Part shown: positions 1 to 6,225 of the stretch, piece by piece
Position numbering within the stretch: position 1 is the stretch's first letter
Layout of the letters: each line of letters starts with the position of its first letter
Assembly (NCBI GenBank): GCA_003484265.1
Contig: DNDO01000180.1
Location: forward strand, 11,502-26,659
DNA length: 15,158 bases
Source: Anaerolineae bacterium
GTDB lineage: Bacteria > Chloroflexota > Anaerolineae > Anaerolineales > Villigracilaceae
Direction: 5' to 3'
Made by a program: the position numbers and the translations under genes
Notes under the pieces: model-generated
What the model was told of the DNA's origin: nothing
The model's database searches: none
The model's input: the letters and a program-made list of their open reading frames with translations, nothing else

Positions 1-980
1 AGTTCGAGGACCACCGCCCGCTGTACGACTGGGTGCTGGACAACGTCAGCGCGCCCTGCCATCCGCAGCAAATCGAGTTCTCCCGGCTCAATCTGGATTA
101 CACCGTGATGAGCAAGCGTATGCTGAATGAACTGGTGGCGCAGAATTATGTCGACGGCTGGGACGACCCGCGCATGCCCACACTGCGCGCCATGCGCCGC
201 CGCGGTTATACCGCCGCATCGATCCTCGAATTCATTCGCCGCGTGGGCGTAGCAAAAAACTATAGCATAAGCGACGTCTCACTATTGGAATCGGTTGTAC
301 GCGAAGATCTCAACAAAACATCGCTCCGCCGCATGGCGGTCATTCGTCCGCTGAAGGTTGTGATCGACAATTATCCAGATGATCTTATAGAAGAAATGGA
401 TGCGGTCAATAACCCCGAGGATGAATCGGCTGGCACGCGTAGAATCCCGTTCTCGAAGGTCATTTACATCGAGCAGGATGATTTCAGTGAAGAGCCACCG
501 CCAAAATATTATCGTCTGTTCCCAGGCAATGAAGTCCGATTGCGTTATGCTTATTTTATCAAGTGCACGCATGTCATAAAAGATGACAACGGCGAAGTAA
601 TAGAAGTGCATGCCACCTATGACCCCGCCACACGCGGAGGCGACTCGCCCGATGGACGCAAAGTGAAATCCACCATCCATTGGGTATCCGCAAAGTACGC
701 AAAAGAAGCAGAGATTCGCATGTACGACCGCCTTTTCACGAAGGAAGATCCTGAAGAAGGAGATGAGGGCTTCCTCAATTGTCTAAATCCCAACTCTTTG
801 GAAGTATTACCTGGATATGTAGAACCGATCCTCTCCTCCTCCAAGGCTGGTGATCGCTTCCAATTTGAGCGCCAGGGATACTTTTGCACGGACCAGGACT
901 CAACTGAAGATAAGCCCGTCTTCAATATGACTGTCCCATTAAGAGATTCCTGGGCAAAGATCCAAAAGAAATCAAAATAA
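1..980 (+). CDS. glnS: Glutaminyl-tRNA synthetase, C-terminal part (partial at window start)
   Basis: This is the 3' part of a class I glutaminyl-tRNA synthetase, which charges tRNA-Gln with glutamine in the cytoplasm. The reading frame is open from base 3, giving 325 residues before the TAA at 978-980; the N-terminal Rossmann half with the HIGH motif lies outside the window. The visible part opens with FEDHRPLYDWVLDN, typical of GlnRS, followed by the KMSKS-equivalent loop TVMSKR (bases 102-119), which is the GlnRS form of this signature. The rest, from about base 330, matches the position and length of the two beta-barrel anticodon-binding domains, with IEQDDF and RLFPGNEVRLRYAY recognisable. 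A GTG at base 33 is inside the gene and is not a start. GC content drops from about 61% in bases 1-240 to about 47% in bases 241-600. The identification is firm from the motifs. Confidence 0.95.
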   Translation, partial: FEDHRPLYDWVLDNVSAPCHPQQIEFSRLNLDYTVMSKRMLNELVAQNYVDGWDDPRMPTLRAMRRRGYTAASILEFIRRVGVAKNYSISDVSLLESVVREDLNKTSLRRMAVIRPLKVVIDNYPDDLIEEMDAVNNPEDESAGTRRIPFSKVIYIEQDDFSEEPPPKYYRLFPGNEVRLRYAYFIKCTHVIKDDNGEVIEVHATYDPATRGGDSPDGRKVKSTIHWVSAKYAKEAEIRMYDRLFTKEDPEEGDEGFLNCLNPNSLEVLPGYVEPILSSSKAGDRFQFERQGYFCTDQDSTEDKPVFNMTVPLRDSWAKIQKKSK

Positions 981-1064
981 CCGCTAGCAGGTGGACGAGT
1001 ACAGCCTTTTCGATGCTCCCATGAAAATTCGCGAATCAATTTCACCGTCATGAGTTGTCGAATT

Positions 1065-1078
1065 TTGATCTATATCAA
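1065..1078. promoter_or_regulatory. FNR/CRP-type operator-like dyad
   Basis: The sequence TTGATCTATATCAA matches the FNR consensus TTGAT-N4-ATCAA at all ten defined positions. Its centre (1071.5) lies about 45 bp upstream of the start point expected from a TACAAT box at 1105-1110, near but not exactly at the -41.5 spacing usual for FNR class II activation. The match is seen directly. Binding by a CRP/FNR-family regulator is inference, and no such regulator is encoded in the window. Confidence 0.35.
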
Positions 1079-1201
1079 TCTTGGTTCTCCCCTCCTAATA
1101 GTTCTACAATAACAAATATATTGCCTACGCGCAACATCTGGTTCTTAATTATCCTGAATTCTACCCAATTTTAACTAGTTCCATTTTGTCCGGAGAGGCT
1201 G

Positions 1202-1221
1202 ATTTTTTAACGTTAAAAAAT
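1202..1221. repeat. Perfect 20-bp AT-rich palindrome upstream of the metallopeptidase promoter
   Basis: Two 10-nt arms meet at a central AACGTT, giving six T residues on one side and six A residues on the other. It ends about 24 bp upstream of the TATAAT box at 1245-1250, so it overlaps the region where a -35 or UP element would lie. It could be an operator, or an A/T tract that bends the promoter DNA. Confidence 0.4.
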
Positions 1222-1250
1222 TTCAATTCCAAAAATATTGGCTATATAAT
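1222..1250 (+). promoter_or_regulatory. Candidate promoter of the metallopeptidase gene
   Basis: A consensus -10 box TATAAT lies at 1245-1250. The -35 position 17 bp upstream (TTCAAT, 1222-1227) matches the consensus poorly. Transcription would start near 1257, leaving a leader of about 27 nt that contains the GAGAGG ribosome binding site at 1270-1275. Confidence 0.45.
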
Positions 1251-1283
1251 CGCCGCACTATTAACCCTAGAGAGGCTGCCAAA

Positions 1284-1700
1284 ATGTCCAAACCTGCCTT
1301 CCGCGTCTTCTTCAACGACAACAAACAATGGGTCAATATCCATGTGGCAAATGACCCAGCCCGGTTCAAACGCAAGAATCAATGTCACGCCTATTACATT
1401 GCCGCTGAAACCAGAAAACAGCGGCAGGGTTTATTCGGGTACATTTACCTGAGCGAGTTGAACCTCTCCCCTATGGCGCACGAACTCGTCGCTCACGAAG
1501 TCCAGCACCTGATCTTCGACTGGGTGCTCACCCGCAAGGGCATGAACATCAACGAGAAGAATGAAGAACGAATCGCCACAATGACCGGTGAAATTTCCCG
1601 CAGACTCTGGCGAAAATATGAACGCTGGTCAAAGCCCCGCACCAGGAAGACCCCCCGCAAGCAACGGCGAACCCCGCGAAAGACCCGTAAATCGATCTAA
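1284..1700 (+). CDS. Small putative zinc metallopeptidase with basic C-terminal tail
   Basis: This 138-residue protein contains HEVQH at residues 71-75, which fits the HExxH signature of zincin metallopeptidases. NEERIAT follows about 18 residues later (93-99), in the place where gluzincin-like and phage-type small zincins carry a third ligand within an E-E pair. H66 and E67 precede the motif. The N-terminal 60 residues look like a short beta-rich domain. From residue 117 the chain is extremely basic, rich in Arg, Lys and Pro, which would suit nucleic acid binding or a disordered tail. No signal peptide is visible, so it is probably cytoplasmic. The ATG at 1284 has a GAGAGG ribosome binding site 8 nt upstream. 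The zinc peptidase call is inference from the motif; substrate and family name are not known to me. The gene stands alone between glnS and the convergent gltX. Confidence 0.75.
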   Translation: MSKPAFRVFFNDNKQWVNIHVANDPARFKRKNQCHAYYIAAETRKQRQGLFGYIYLSELNLSPMAHELVAHEVQHLIFDWVLTRKGMNINEKNEERIATMTGEISRRLWRKYERWSKPRTRKTPRKQRRTPRKTRKSI

Positions 1701-1741
1701 CAAAAAACATCCGCTTAATTAAGCGGATGTTTTTTGTTAGA
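1696..1741. terminator. Bidirectional intrinsic terminator: perfect 46-bp palindrome
   Basis: The 23-nt arms are exact reverse complements, centred between 1718 and 1719. The core stem CATCCGCTTAA is flanked by an A6 run on the left and a T6 run on the right, so each strand reads as a GC-containing hairpin followed by U residues. The plus-strand stop TAA (1698-1700) and the minus-strand gltX stop (1739-1737) both lie inside the palindrome. Confidence 0.93.
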
Positions 1742-3212
1742 ACTTCCCCAAAATCTCAACGGCATTTTTAAGTCGCTCCAACACCGTCTTCCTGCCGATA
1801 ACTTCCATTGATTCGAACAGCGGCGGGCTGACTTTTTGGCCCGTAATCGCGGTTCGCATCAACCCGAAAACCTGACCAGCGGTGAATCCGCTTTCTTCCA
1901 CGTAAACGCGCATGGGAGGCTCTCCGGTTGCATGCGTCAATTCATCCAAACCCGATAAGATCTCATACGACTTTCGAAGAATTTCAGCTGATTGCTTAGC
2001 ATCCAGTCCTTTGACAATCAGTTCGGCTGGGTCGATCTCCACATTTTCTTTGAAGAAGAAACTCGCGAACGAGAGACAATCATCAAGCGTGACCAACCTC
2101 TCACGAATCAAGGGAGTGACCTTATATAGCGTCTCATCATCGACGTGTAAACCTGCTTCCGAAAAATAGGGTTTGATCCTGGCTGACAGGTCTTCGTTCG
2201 TCAGAAGGCGGATGTGAGTCCCGTTGAAATGATCGAGTTTTTGGAAGTTGATCGCGGAAGGTGAGGCAGTCAACGAGTCCACATTAAAGCGCTCTATCAT
2301 TTGGTCGAGAGTCAGGACATCGTCTTCAGCCACACCCCACCCCATCAACGCGATCCAGTTATTCACACCTTCGGGAGTGAAACCAAGCTGTCCAAAGTCC
2401 TTGATGAATACGGAATAGCCGTCCTTCATTGCGATAGCGCCATCTCGCTTGCTCAGTTTACCTTTCCCGCTCGGCTTGAGGAAAAGGGAAAGGTGAACCC
2501 AAGCCGGCTCCTCCCATCCAAACGCGCGGACGATATTCACGTGTAATGGAAACGTGCTCAGCCATTCCGCGCCGCGCAATACATGTGTAATGCCCATATC
2601 ATGATCATCCACCATTGCCGCCAGATGATACGTTGGCAGACCATCTGATTTCATAAGAACATAATCATTCAACTGTTCATTCTGTGTAATGATCTCGCCG
2701 CGCAAATGATCATGGGCAACTGTCTGCCCATCCTTCGGCATTTTGAATCGGATGATATTCTTTTCTCCACCTGCAACACGACGGGCGGCATCGTCCGGGT
2801 CAAGGATGCGGCACATCCCATCGTAATGCGGATTTTCCTTGCGCTTCATTTGCTCTTGTCTTACTTTTTCCAATCTCTCCGGTGTGCAAAAGCATGGATA
2901 TGCGTGGCCCTTATCCACCAATATCTTTGCATGAGCGTGATAAATATCACGGCGCTCTGTCTGGCGATAGGGACCGCGCGGACCGCCGATGTCGGGTCCT
3001 TCGTCATACTCCAACCCCAGCCAACGCAGACCATCCATTAATTCCTGCTCGGCTCCCGGAACTGTACGTTGCGTATCCGTATCTTCGATGCGCAGAATGA
3101 ACTGCCCGCCTGTTTTTTTTGCGAGCAAATAATCGTATAAAGCCACACGTGCTGTGGCGAGATGCATATGCCCCGTGGGTGAGGGGGCAACGCGTGTGCG
3201 TGCAGGTTTCAA
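1737..3212 (-). CDS. gltX: Glutamyl-tRNA synthetase
   Basis: This 491-residue class I aminoacyl-tRNA synthetase charges tRNA-Glu with glutamate and has the usual bacterial length. It opens with RVAPSPTGHMHLATAR, where HLAT (17-20) replaces the more usual HIGG/HVGT form of the HIGH motif. The zinc-type cysteine set is present: C107-x-C109, then Y130 and C134, with the same spacing as in E. coli GluRS. The KMSKS loop appears as KLSKR (252-256). The C-terminal half is the alpha-helical anticodon-binding domain. The start is a TTG at 3212-3210, chosen because it gives the conserved N-terminus and has GGAGGAG 8 nt upstream; no in-frame ATG fits. It lies 24 nt after rodA and closes the shape/division run, ending in the shared terminator. 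Identification is firm. Confidence 0.96.
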   Translation of the reverse strand: MKPARTRVAPSPTGHMHLATARVALYDYLLAKKTGGQFILRIEDTDTQRTVPGAEQELMDGLRWLGLEYDEGPDIGGPRGPYRQTERRDIYHAHAKILVDKGHAYPCFCTPERLEKVRQEQMKRKENPHYDGMCRILDPDDAARRVAGGEKNIIRFKMPKDGQTVAHDHLRGEIITQNEQLNDYVLMKSDGLPTYHLAAMVDDHDMGITHVLRGAEWLSTFPLHVNIVRAFGWEEPAWVHLSLFLKPSGKGKLSKRDGAIAMKDGYSVFIKDFGQLGFTPEGVNNWIALMGWGVAEDDVLTLDQMIERFNVDSLTASPSAINFQKLDHFNGTHIRLLTNEDLSARIKPYFSEAGLHVDDETLYKVTPLIRERLVTLDDCLSFASFFFKENVEIDPAELIVKGLDAKQSAEILRKSYEILSGLDELTHATGEPPMRVYVEESGFTAGQVFGLMRTAITGQKVSPPLFESMEVIGRKTVLERLKNAVEILGKF

Positions 3213-3236
3213 TTAATTAGCTCCTCCATCATAAAG

Positions 3237-4364
3237 TTAGAAATCCAGTTGCTTATAGCGCATCGCGACACTTTCCACAAGTCCGATGCCGAGCATTAAA
3301 GAAGTAAGACCACTGCCACCATAACTTATGAAAGGCAGAGGCAAGCCCGAAACCGGCACGATATTCAAATTTACACCGATATTTACCATTCCCTGAAAAA
3401 AGATGAGTGTCGCCACGCCATAAGCTATTGACATCCCTGCAACATCATGCGCTTTTTGAGCGACACGCAGACAGCGCCATATGATCAAAAGGATAACCAC
3501 GATGACAAACAGCGCACCGACCAACCCAAACTCTTCCGAGACAGCGGAAAAAATAAAATCTGTATGGCGCACCTTGAGGAAGCGGAGCTGGGTCTGTGTG
3601 CCATGTCCATAACCAGTCCCAAACCAGCCGCCTGAGCCGATGGCGATCAAGGCTTGTTGTACGTTATATGTCGCCCCGAACGTAGCGTTGGGGTCAGGAA
3701 TAACGAAGGTAACAATACGCTGTTGTTGATATTCCTGCAGGAATGGAATACGAATCCCTGCCACAGAGAGAATCACTATAGCGCCTGTAATCAAAACCCC
3801 GATACCACCAAACAAAGCGATGTGCTTCAACTCGATCCCGTTGAACCAAAGCAATGACGCTAAAATCACCATCAATACCACAACATTACTGAGGTTGGGT
3901 TGGAGAAGAATCCAAATGGCTAGACCCATCACCCATAGAAACGCGCTTATGATCCAGCGGAAGTCGCGCGGCTGGTTCTGGACTTTATTAAAATATCGAG
4001 CCAAAAGAAGGATGGCGGCTATCTTCGCAAATTCCGTCGGCTGGACGAATAACACGCCGACTTGAAACCAGCGTGCTGCACCAAACACCGCCTGCGCACT
4101 CAGGAACAGTGAAAACAGAAGAATGCTCATTACAAAGAAAATGGGTTTGTAAATCGACAGCCAAAAACGATAGTCCACAGCTGCTACGATAAATATGAGA
4201 GCCAGCCCGGCAAGGGCAAAATAGATCTGTCTATTTATAAGCGGCAGAAGTTCTTCATTCCCTGCGATTGCCGAGCGGATCATGGTAGTGCCGAACGCCG
4301 TAGCAAGTACCACGGCACCCAACAACCAGAAATCAAAGTGCCGCCATGAAAGATTACGGAGCAT
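3237..4364 (-). CDS. rodA: Rod shape-determining protein RodA, peptidoglycan glycosyltransferase (SEDS family)
   Basis: This 375-residue multi-pass membrane protein belongs to the SEDS family, which polymerises glycan strands from lipid II. It is the expected partner of the PBP2 encoded upstream in the same run. Recognisable family segments are QPTEFAKIA (108-116), RHTDFIFSAVSEEFGLVGA (266-284) with the conserved extracytoplasmic Asp at 269, and PVSGLPLPFISYGGSGL (337-353). The length and context (mre genes, mrdA) favour RodA over FtsW. The segment usually read as QPDLGTA in this family is here QPNLSNV (155-161). The ATG at 4364 lies 8 nt after the minE stop and has no good ribosome binding site, so translation is probably coupled to minE. 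FtsW remains a less likely alternative name. Confidence 0.92.
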   Translation of the reverse strand: MLRNLSWRHFDFWLLGAVVLATAFGTTMIRSAIAGNEELLPLINRQIYFALAGLALIFIVAAVDYRFWLSIYKPIFFVMSILLFSLFLSAQAVFGAARWFQVGVLFVQPTEFAKIAAILLLARYFNKVQNQPRDFRWIISAFLWVMGLAIWILLQPNLSNVVVLMVILASLLWFNGIELKHIALFGGIGVLITGAIVILSVAGIRIPFLQEYQQQRIVTFVIPDPNATFGATYNVQQALIAIGSGGWFGTGYGHGTQTQLRFLKVRHTDFIFSAVSEEFGLVGALFVIVVILLIIWRCLRVAQKAHDVAGMSIAYGVATLIFFQGMVNIGVNLNIVPVSGLPLPFISYGGSGLTSLMLGIGLVESVAMRYKQLDF

Positions 4365-4372
4365 AAAATAGC

Positions 4373-4654
4373 TTATCTGGCTTTAGACTTCCCTTTTGCG
4401 CGGCGGCGAGGTACACGCTTGATGGGAATATCAGCGACCAGTCTTTGCGAACGACCATCGTGCTCAAGACCAAATTGCATCTCGCTTACGTCAATTTCAA
4501 TGTGACGGCTGATCGTGGCGATCAGATCGTCTCTAAGCGATTCAAGCTCGGATGAGGTAAGATCCGTACGGTCATGGATCAGGACGAGTTGGAGGCGCTC
4601 CTTTGCGCTATCTGCGCTCGGCTTCCGTCCGAGGAGCTTATCAATAAAGGACAT
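4373..4654 (-). CDS. minE: Cell division topological specificity factor MinE
   Basis: MinE stimulates the MinD ATPase and drives MinCD away from mid-cell. The protein has 93 residues from the ATG at 4654, close to the usual 85-95. The N-terminus MSFIDKLLGRK is the short amphipathic membrane-targeting segment. ERLQLVLIHDR (19-29) is the MinD-contacting stretch that switches between helix and strand. The topological domain follows and ends with LVADIPIKR (72-80). The last 13 residues are very basic (RRRAKGKSKAR), more so than in enterobacterial MinE. This ATG was preferred over one 13 codons upstream because it matches the family N-terminus and is preceded by a strong GGGAGGA ribosome binding site within the end of minD. 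It starts 2 nt after the minD stop, so translation is coupled. Confidence 0.95.
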   Translation of the reverse strand: MSFIDKLLGRKPSADSAKERLQLVLIHDRTDLTSSELESLRDDLIATISRHIEIDVSEMQFGLEHDGRSQRLVADIPIKRVPRRRAKGKSKAR

Positions 4655-4656
4655 GG

Positions 4657-5454
4657 CTACTTCCTCCCTGCCAGTTTTTGAATTCGATCCCAAAGTCCTC
4701 CGGAATGATCAAGATCAAGGAATGGGACCTCTTCACCGGTAATACGGCGGGCGATATTCCTAAAAGCCTGCCCCGCTTTGCTCTTTGGATCGGAAGCGAC
4801 CGGTGTTCCTCGGTTTGAGCCTACAATCACGCCTTCATCCTCGGGTACGATCCCAATCAGTTCAATCGCCAACAGATCGAGGACGTCATCAGGGGATAGC
4901 ATATCGTTTTTCTTTACCATCACAGGATTTAACCGATTCAAGATCAACGCAGCAGGACCTTTCCCTTCTGCTTCGAGAATGCCGATCACGCGGTCAGCAT
5001 CCCGCACTGCGCTGACCTCCGGGTTGGTGACTACGAGGACGCGGTCCGCCGGTGCGATGGCATTTTTAAAACCGCGTTCGATACCGGCGGGCGAATCTAT
5101 AAGTAGATAATCACATTCAGAACGTAAGTCCTTGGCAAGGCGGTTCATGTCGTTCGCGGAAACCGCATTCTTATCTCGGGTTTGTGCCGCCGGAATAAGG
5201 TATAGGTCCGGAAGTTTTTTATCCCGGATCATCGCCTGTTTCAAGCGACAGCGTCCTTCGATAATGTCCACAATATCGTAAACAATGCGGTTTTCAAGCC
5301 CGAGAATGACATCCAGATTGCGAAGACCGATATCACCATCAATACAAACCACTTTCGAGCCGTTGGCCGCAAGTGCAACAGCGAGGTTTGCAACAGCAGT
5401 GGTCTTCCCCACCCCGCCCTTCCCGGATGTAATTGTGATGACTTGTGCGGGCAT
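4657..5454 (-). CDS. minD: Septum site-determining protein MinD, membrane-binding ATPase
   Basis: MinD is a ParA/MinD-type ATPase that dimerises on the membrane with ATP and recruits MinC to block FtsZ assembly. The 265 residues carry the deviant Walker A GKGGVGKTT (11-19, with signature K12 and K17), the switch segment DGDIGLRNLD (39-48) and the Walker B-like LLIDSPAG (117-124). The C-terminal GGLWDRIQKLAGRK (252-265) is an amphipathic membrane-targeting helix. The ATG at 5454 has an ACAGGAA ribosome binding site about 8 nt upstream. The gene lies 23 nt after minC and 2 nt before minE. Length and motifs are canonical, with nothing missing. Confidence 0.97.
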   Translation of the reverse strand: MPAQVITITSGKGGVGKTTAVANLAVALAANGSKVVCIDGDIGLRNLDVILGLENRIVYDIVDIIEGRCRLKQAMIRDKKLPDLYLIPAAQTRDKNAVSANDMNRLAKDLRSECDYLLIDSPAGIERGFKNAIAPADRVLVVTNPEVSAVRDADRVIGILEAEGKGPAALILNRLNPVMVKKNDMLSPDDVLDLLAIELIGIVPEDEGVIVGSNRGTPVASDPKSKAGQAFRNIARRITGEEVPFLDLDHSGGLWDRIQKLAGRK

Positions 5455-5477
5455 AATTTTTTCCTGTGTGTATTAAT

Positions 5478-6161
5478 TTAACCGGCTGACCAATTTTCAG
5501 CTTGTAATTTTCCAAGCTCGTTGACGCGGGCAACTTGCGGGCGGTCTTTCTCCTGCGTGCCAATCGACTCTGATGCTTCATCCGCAATTCGCAACTGCAT
5601 AGGCGAAAAATCCAGAGCGCAAATGATGGCTTCACGATTACCCTGCGAGCCCGCATGGACTATCCCGCGTAGGCGCCCCCAGATTATAACGTTTCCTTCT
5701 GCAATGATCTCAGCGCCTGGATTAACATCGCCCAAAACAACTACATGTCCTGCAAATTCGATCCGCGTACCAGACCTCAAGGTACGGTCAAGAAAAAGGG
5801 CAGTCCCTTCTCCGAGGTCATCAACACCAAAATCCTTTGATTCTTCAGGTCTAGGTTTTGAAATTCGAGTCGCGAGACCGAGCAATTGTGATGTCTGCTG
5901 GGTGGTTGGCGATTCGCTCAACACAGCCCACAGTGATATACCTCGGTCGGAAAGCTTATCACGCAATTCAACCAGTTCGTTGACGCGGAGTATCTGACTC
6001 GAAACATCCAGTGCAAGACGGGCGCCTTGAAAAAACGCTGGCTGGGCGTCAACATGGGAAATCAGGACAGAAAGCTGTTCGTCCCATGGGGCATCATTCA
6101 ATGAGACGAGAAGCCCATCGCGCAAGCCTTTAATTTGAATTAATGAATTCGTCTCATCCAT
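5478..6161 (-). CDS. minC: Septum site-determining protein MinC, FtsZ inhibitor
   Basis: MinC is the MinD-recruited inhibitor of FtsZ polymerisation. From the ATG at 6161 it has 227 residues. Residues 1-105 form the less conserved N-terminal domain that acts on FtsZ. Residues about 120-195 form the C-terminal beta-helix that binds MinD: RSGTRIEFAGHVVVLGDVN, GAEIIAEGNVIIWGRLRG and AIICALDFSPMQLRIA are the family's repeating strands. The usual RSGQ motif at the MinD contact is RSGT here (129-132). A 35-residue tail follows, including RPQVARVNE, as seen in many MinC proteins. A TTG six codons upstream (6179) is possible, but it would lie right after a TATAAT box. No clear ribosome binding site precedes either start. 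Confidence 0.93.
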   Translation of the reverse strand: MDETNSLIQIKGLRDGLLVSLNDAPWDEQLSVLISHVDAQPAFFQGARLALDVSSQILRVNELVELRDKLSDRGISLWAVLSESPTTQQTSQLLGLATRISKPRPEESKDFGVDDLGEGTALFLDRTLRSGTRIEFAGHVVVLGDVNPGAEIIAEGNVIIWGRLRGIVHAGSQGNREAIICALDFSPMQLRIADEASESIGTQEKDRPQVARVNELGKLQAENWSAG

Positions 6162-6180
6162 GATGGGATCTGCCCGCAAA

Positions 6181-6186
6181 ATTATA
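6181..6186 (-). promoter_or_regulatory. Possible -10 box before minC
   Basis: Read on the minus strand this is a perfect TATAAT, 19 nt upstream of the minC ATG, giving an expected leader of about 13 nt. The -35 region is poor. It may allow minCDE-rodA-gltX to be transcribed separately from the mre genes. Confidence 0.35.
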
Positions 6187-6191
6187 GCATG

Positions 6192-6225
6192 AAGTGCCGG
6201 GTAATTTTCTATCCGCCCGGCACTT
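6192..6225 (-). terminator. Hairpin spanning the mrdA stop codon (attenuator or processing site)
   Basis: Two perfect 10-nt arms, AAGTGCCGGG at 6192-6201 and CCCGGCACTT at 6216-6225, flank a 14-nt loop that contains the mrdA stop codon. On the minus strand the stem is not followed directly by a U run (the TTTT lies about 13 nt further on). A weak terminator, an attenuator or an mRNA-stability hairpin all fit better than a strong intrinsic terminator. Confidence 0.5.

Larger units (their letters stand above)
981..1283. other. AT-rich intergenic region between glnS and the small metallopeptidase gene
   Basis: I see no credible gene in these 303 bases and no clear intrinsic terminator for glnS. 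The region holds a perfect FNR-type dyad at 1065-1078, a possible -10 box TACAAT at 1105-1110, a 20-bp AT palindrome at 1202-1221 and a TATAAT box at 1245-1250. An open frame beginning at 1186 overlaps the real gene at 1284 in another frame and is a shadow. Confidence 0.7.

Noticed and set aside
1186..1452. 88-codon open frame overlapping the metallopeptidase gene
   Set aside because: It overlaps the gene at 1284 in another frame, has no family-like sequence, and its first half lies in AT-rich promoter DNA.
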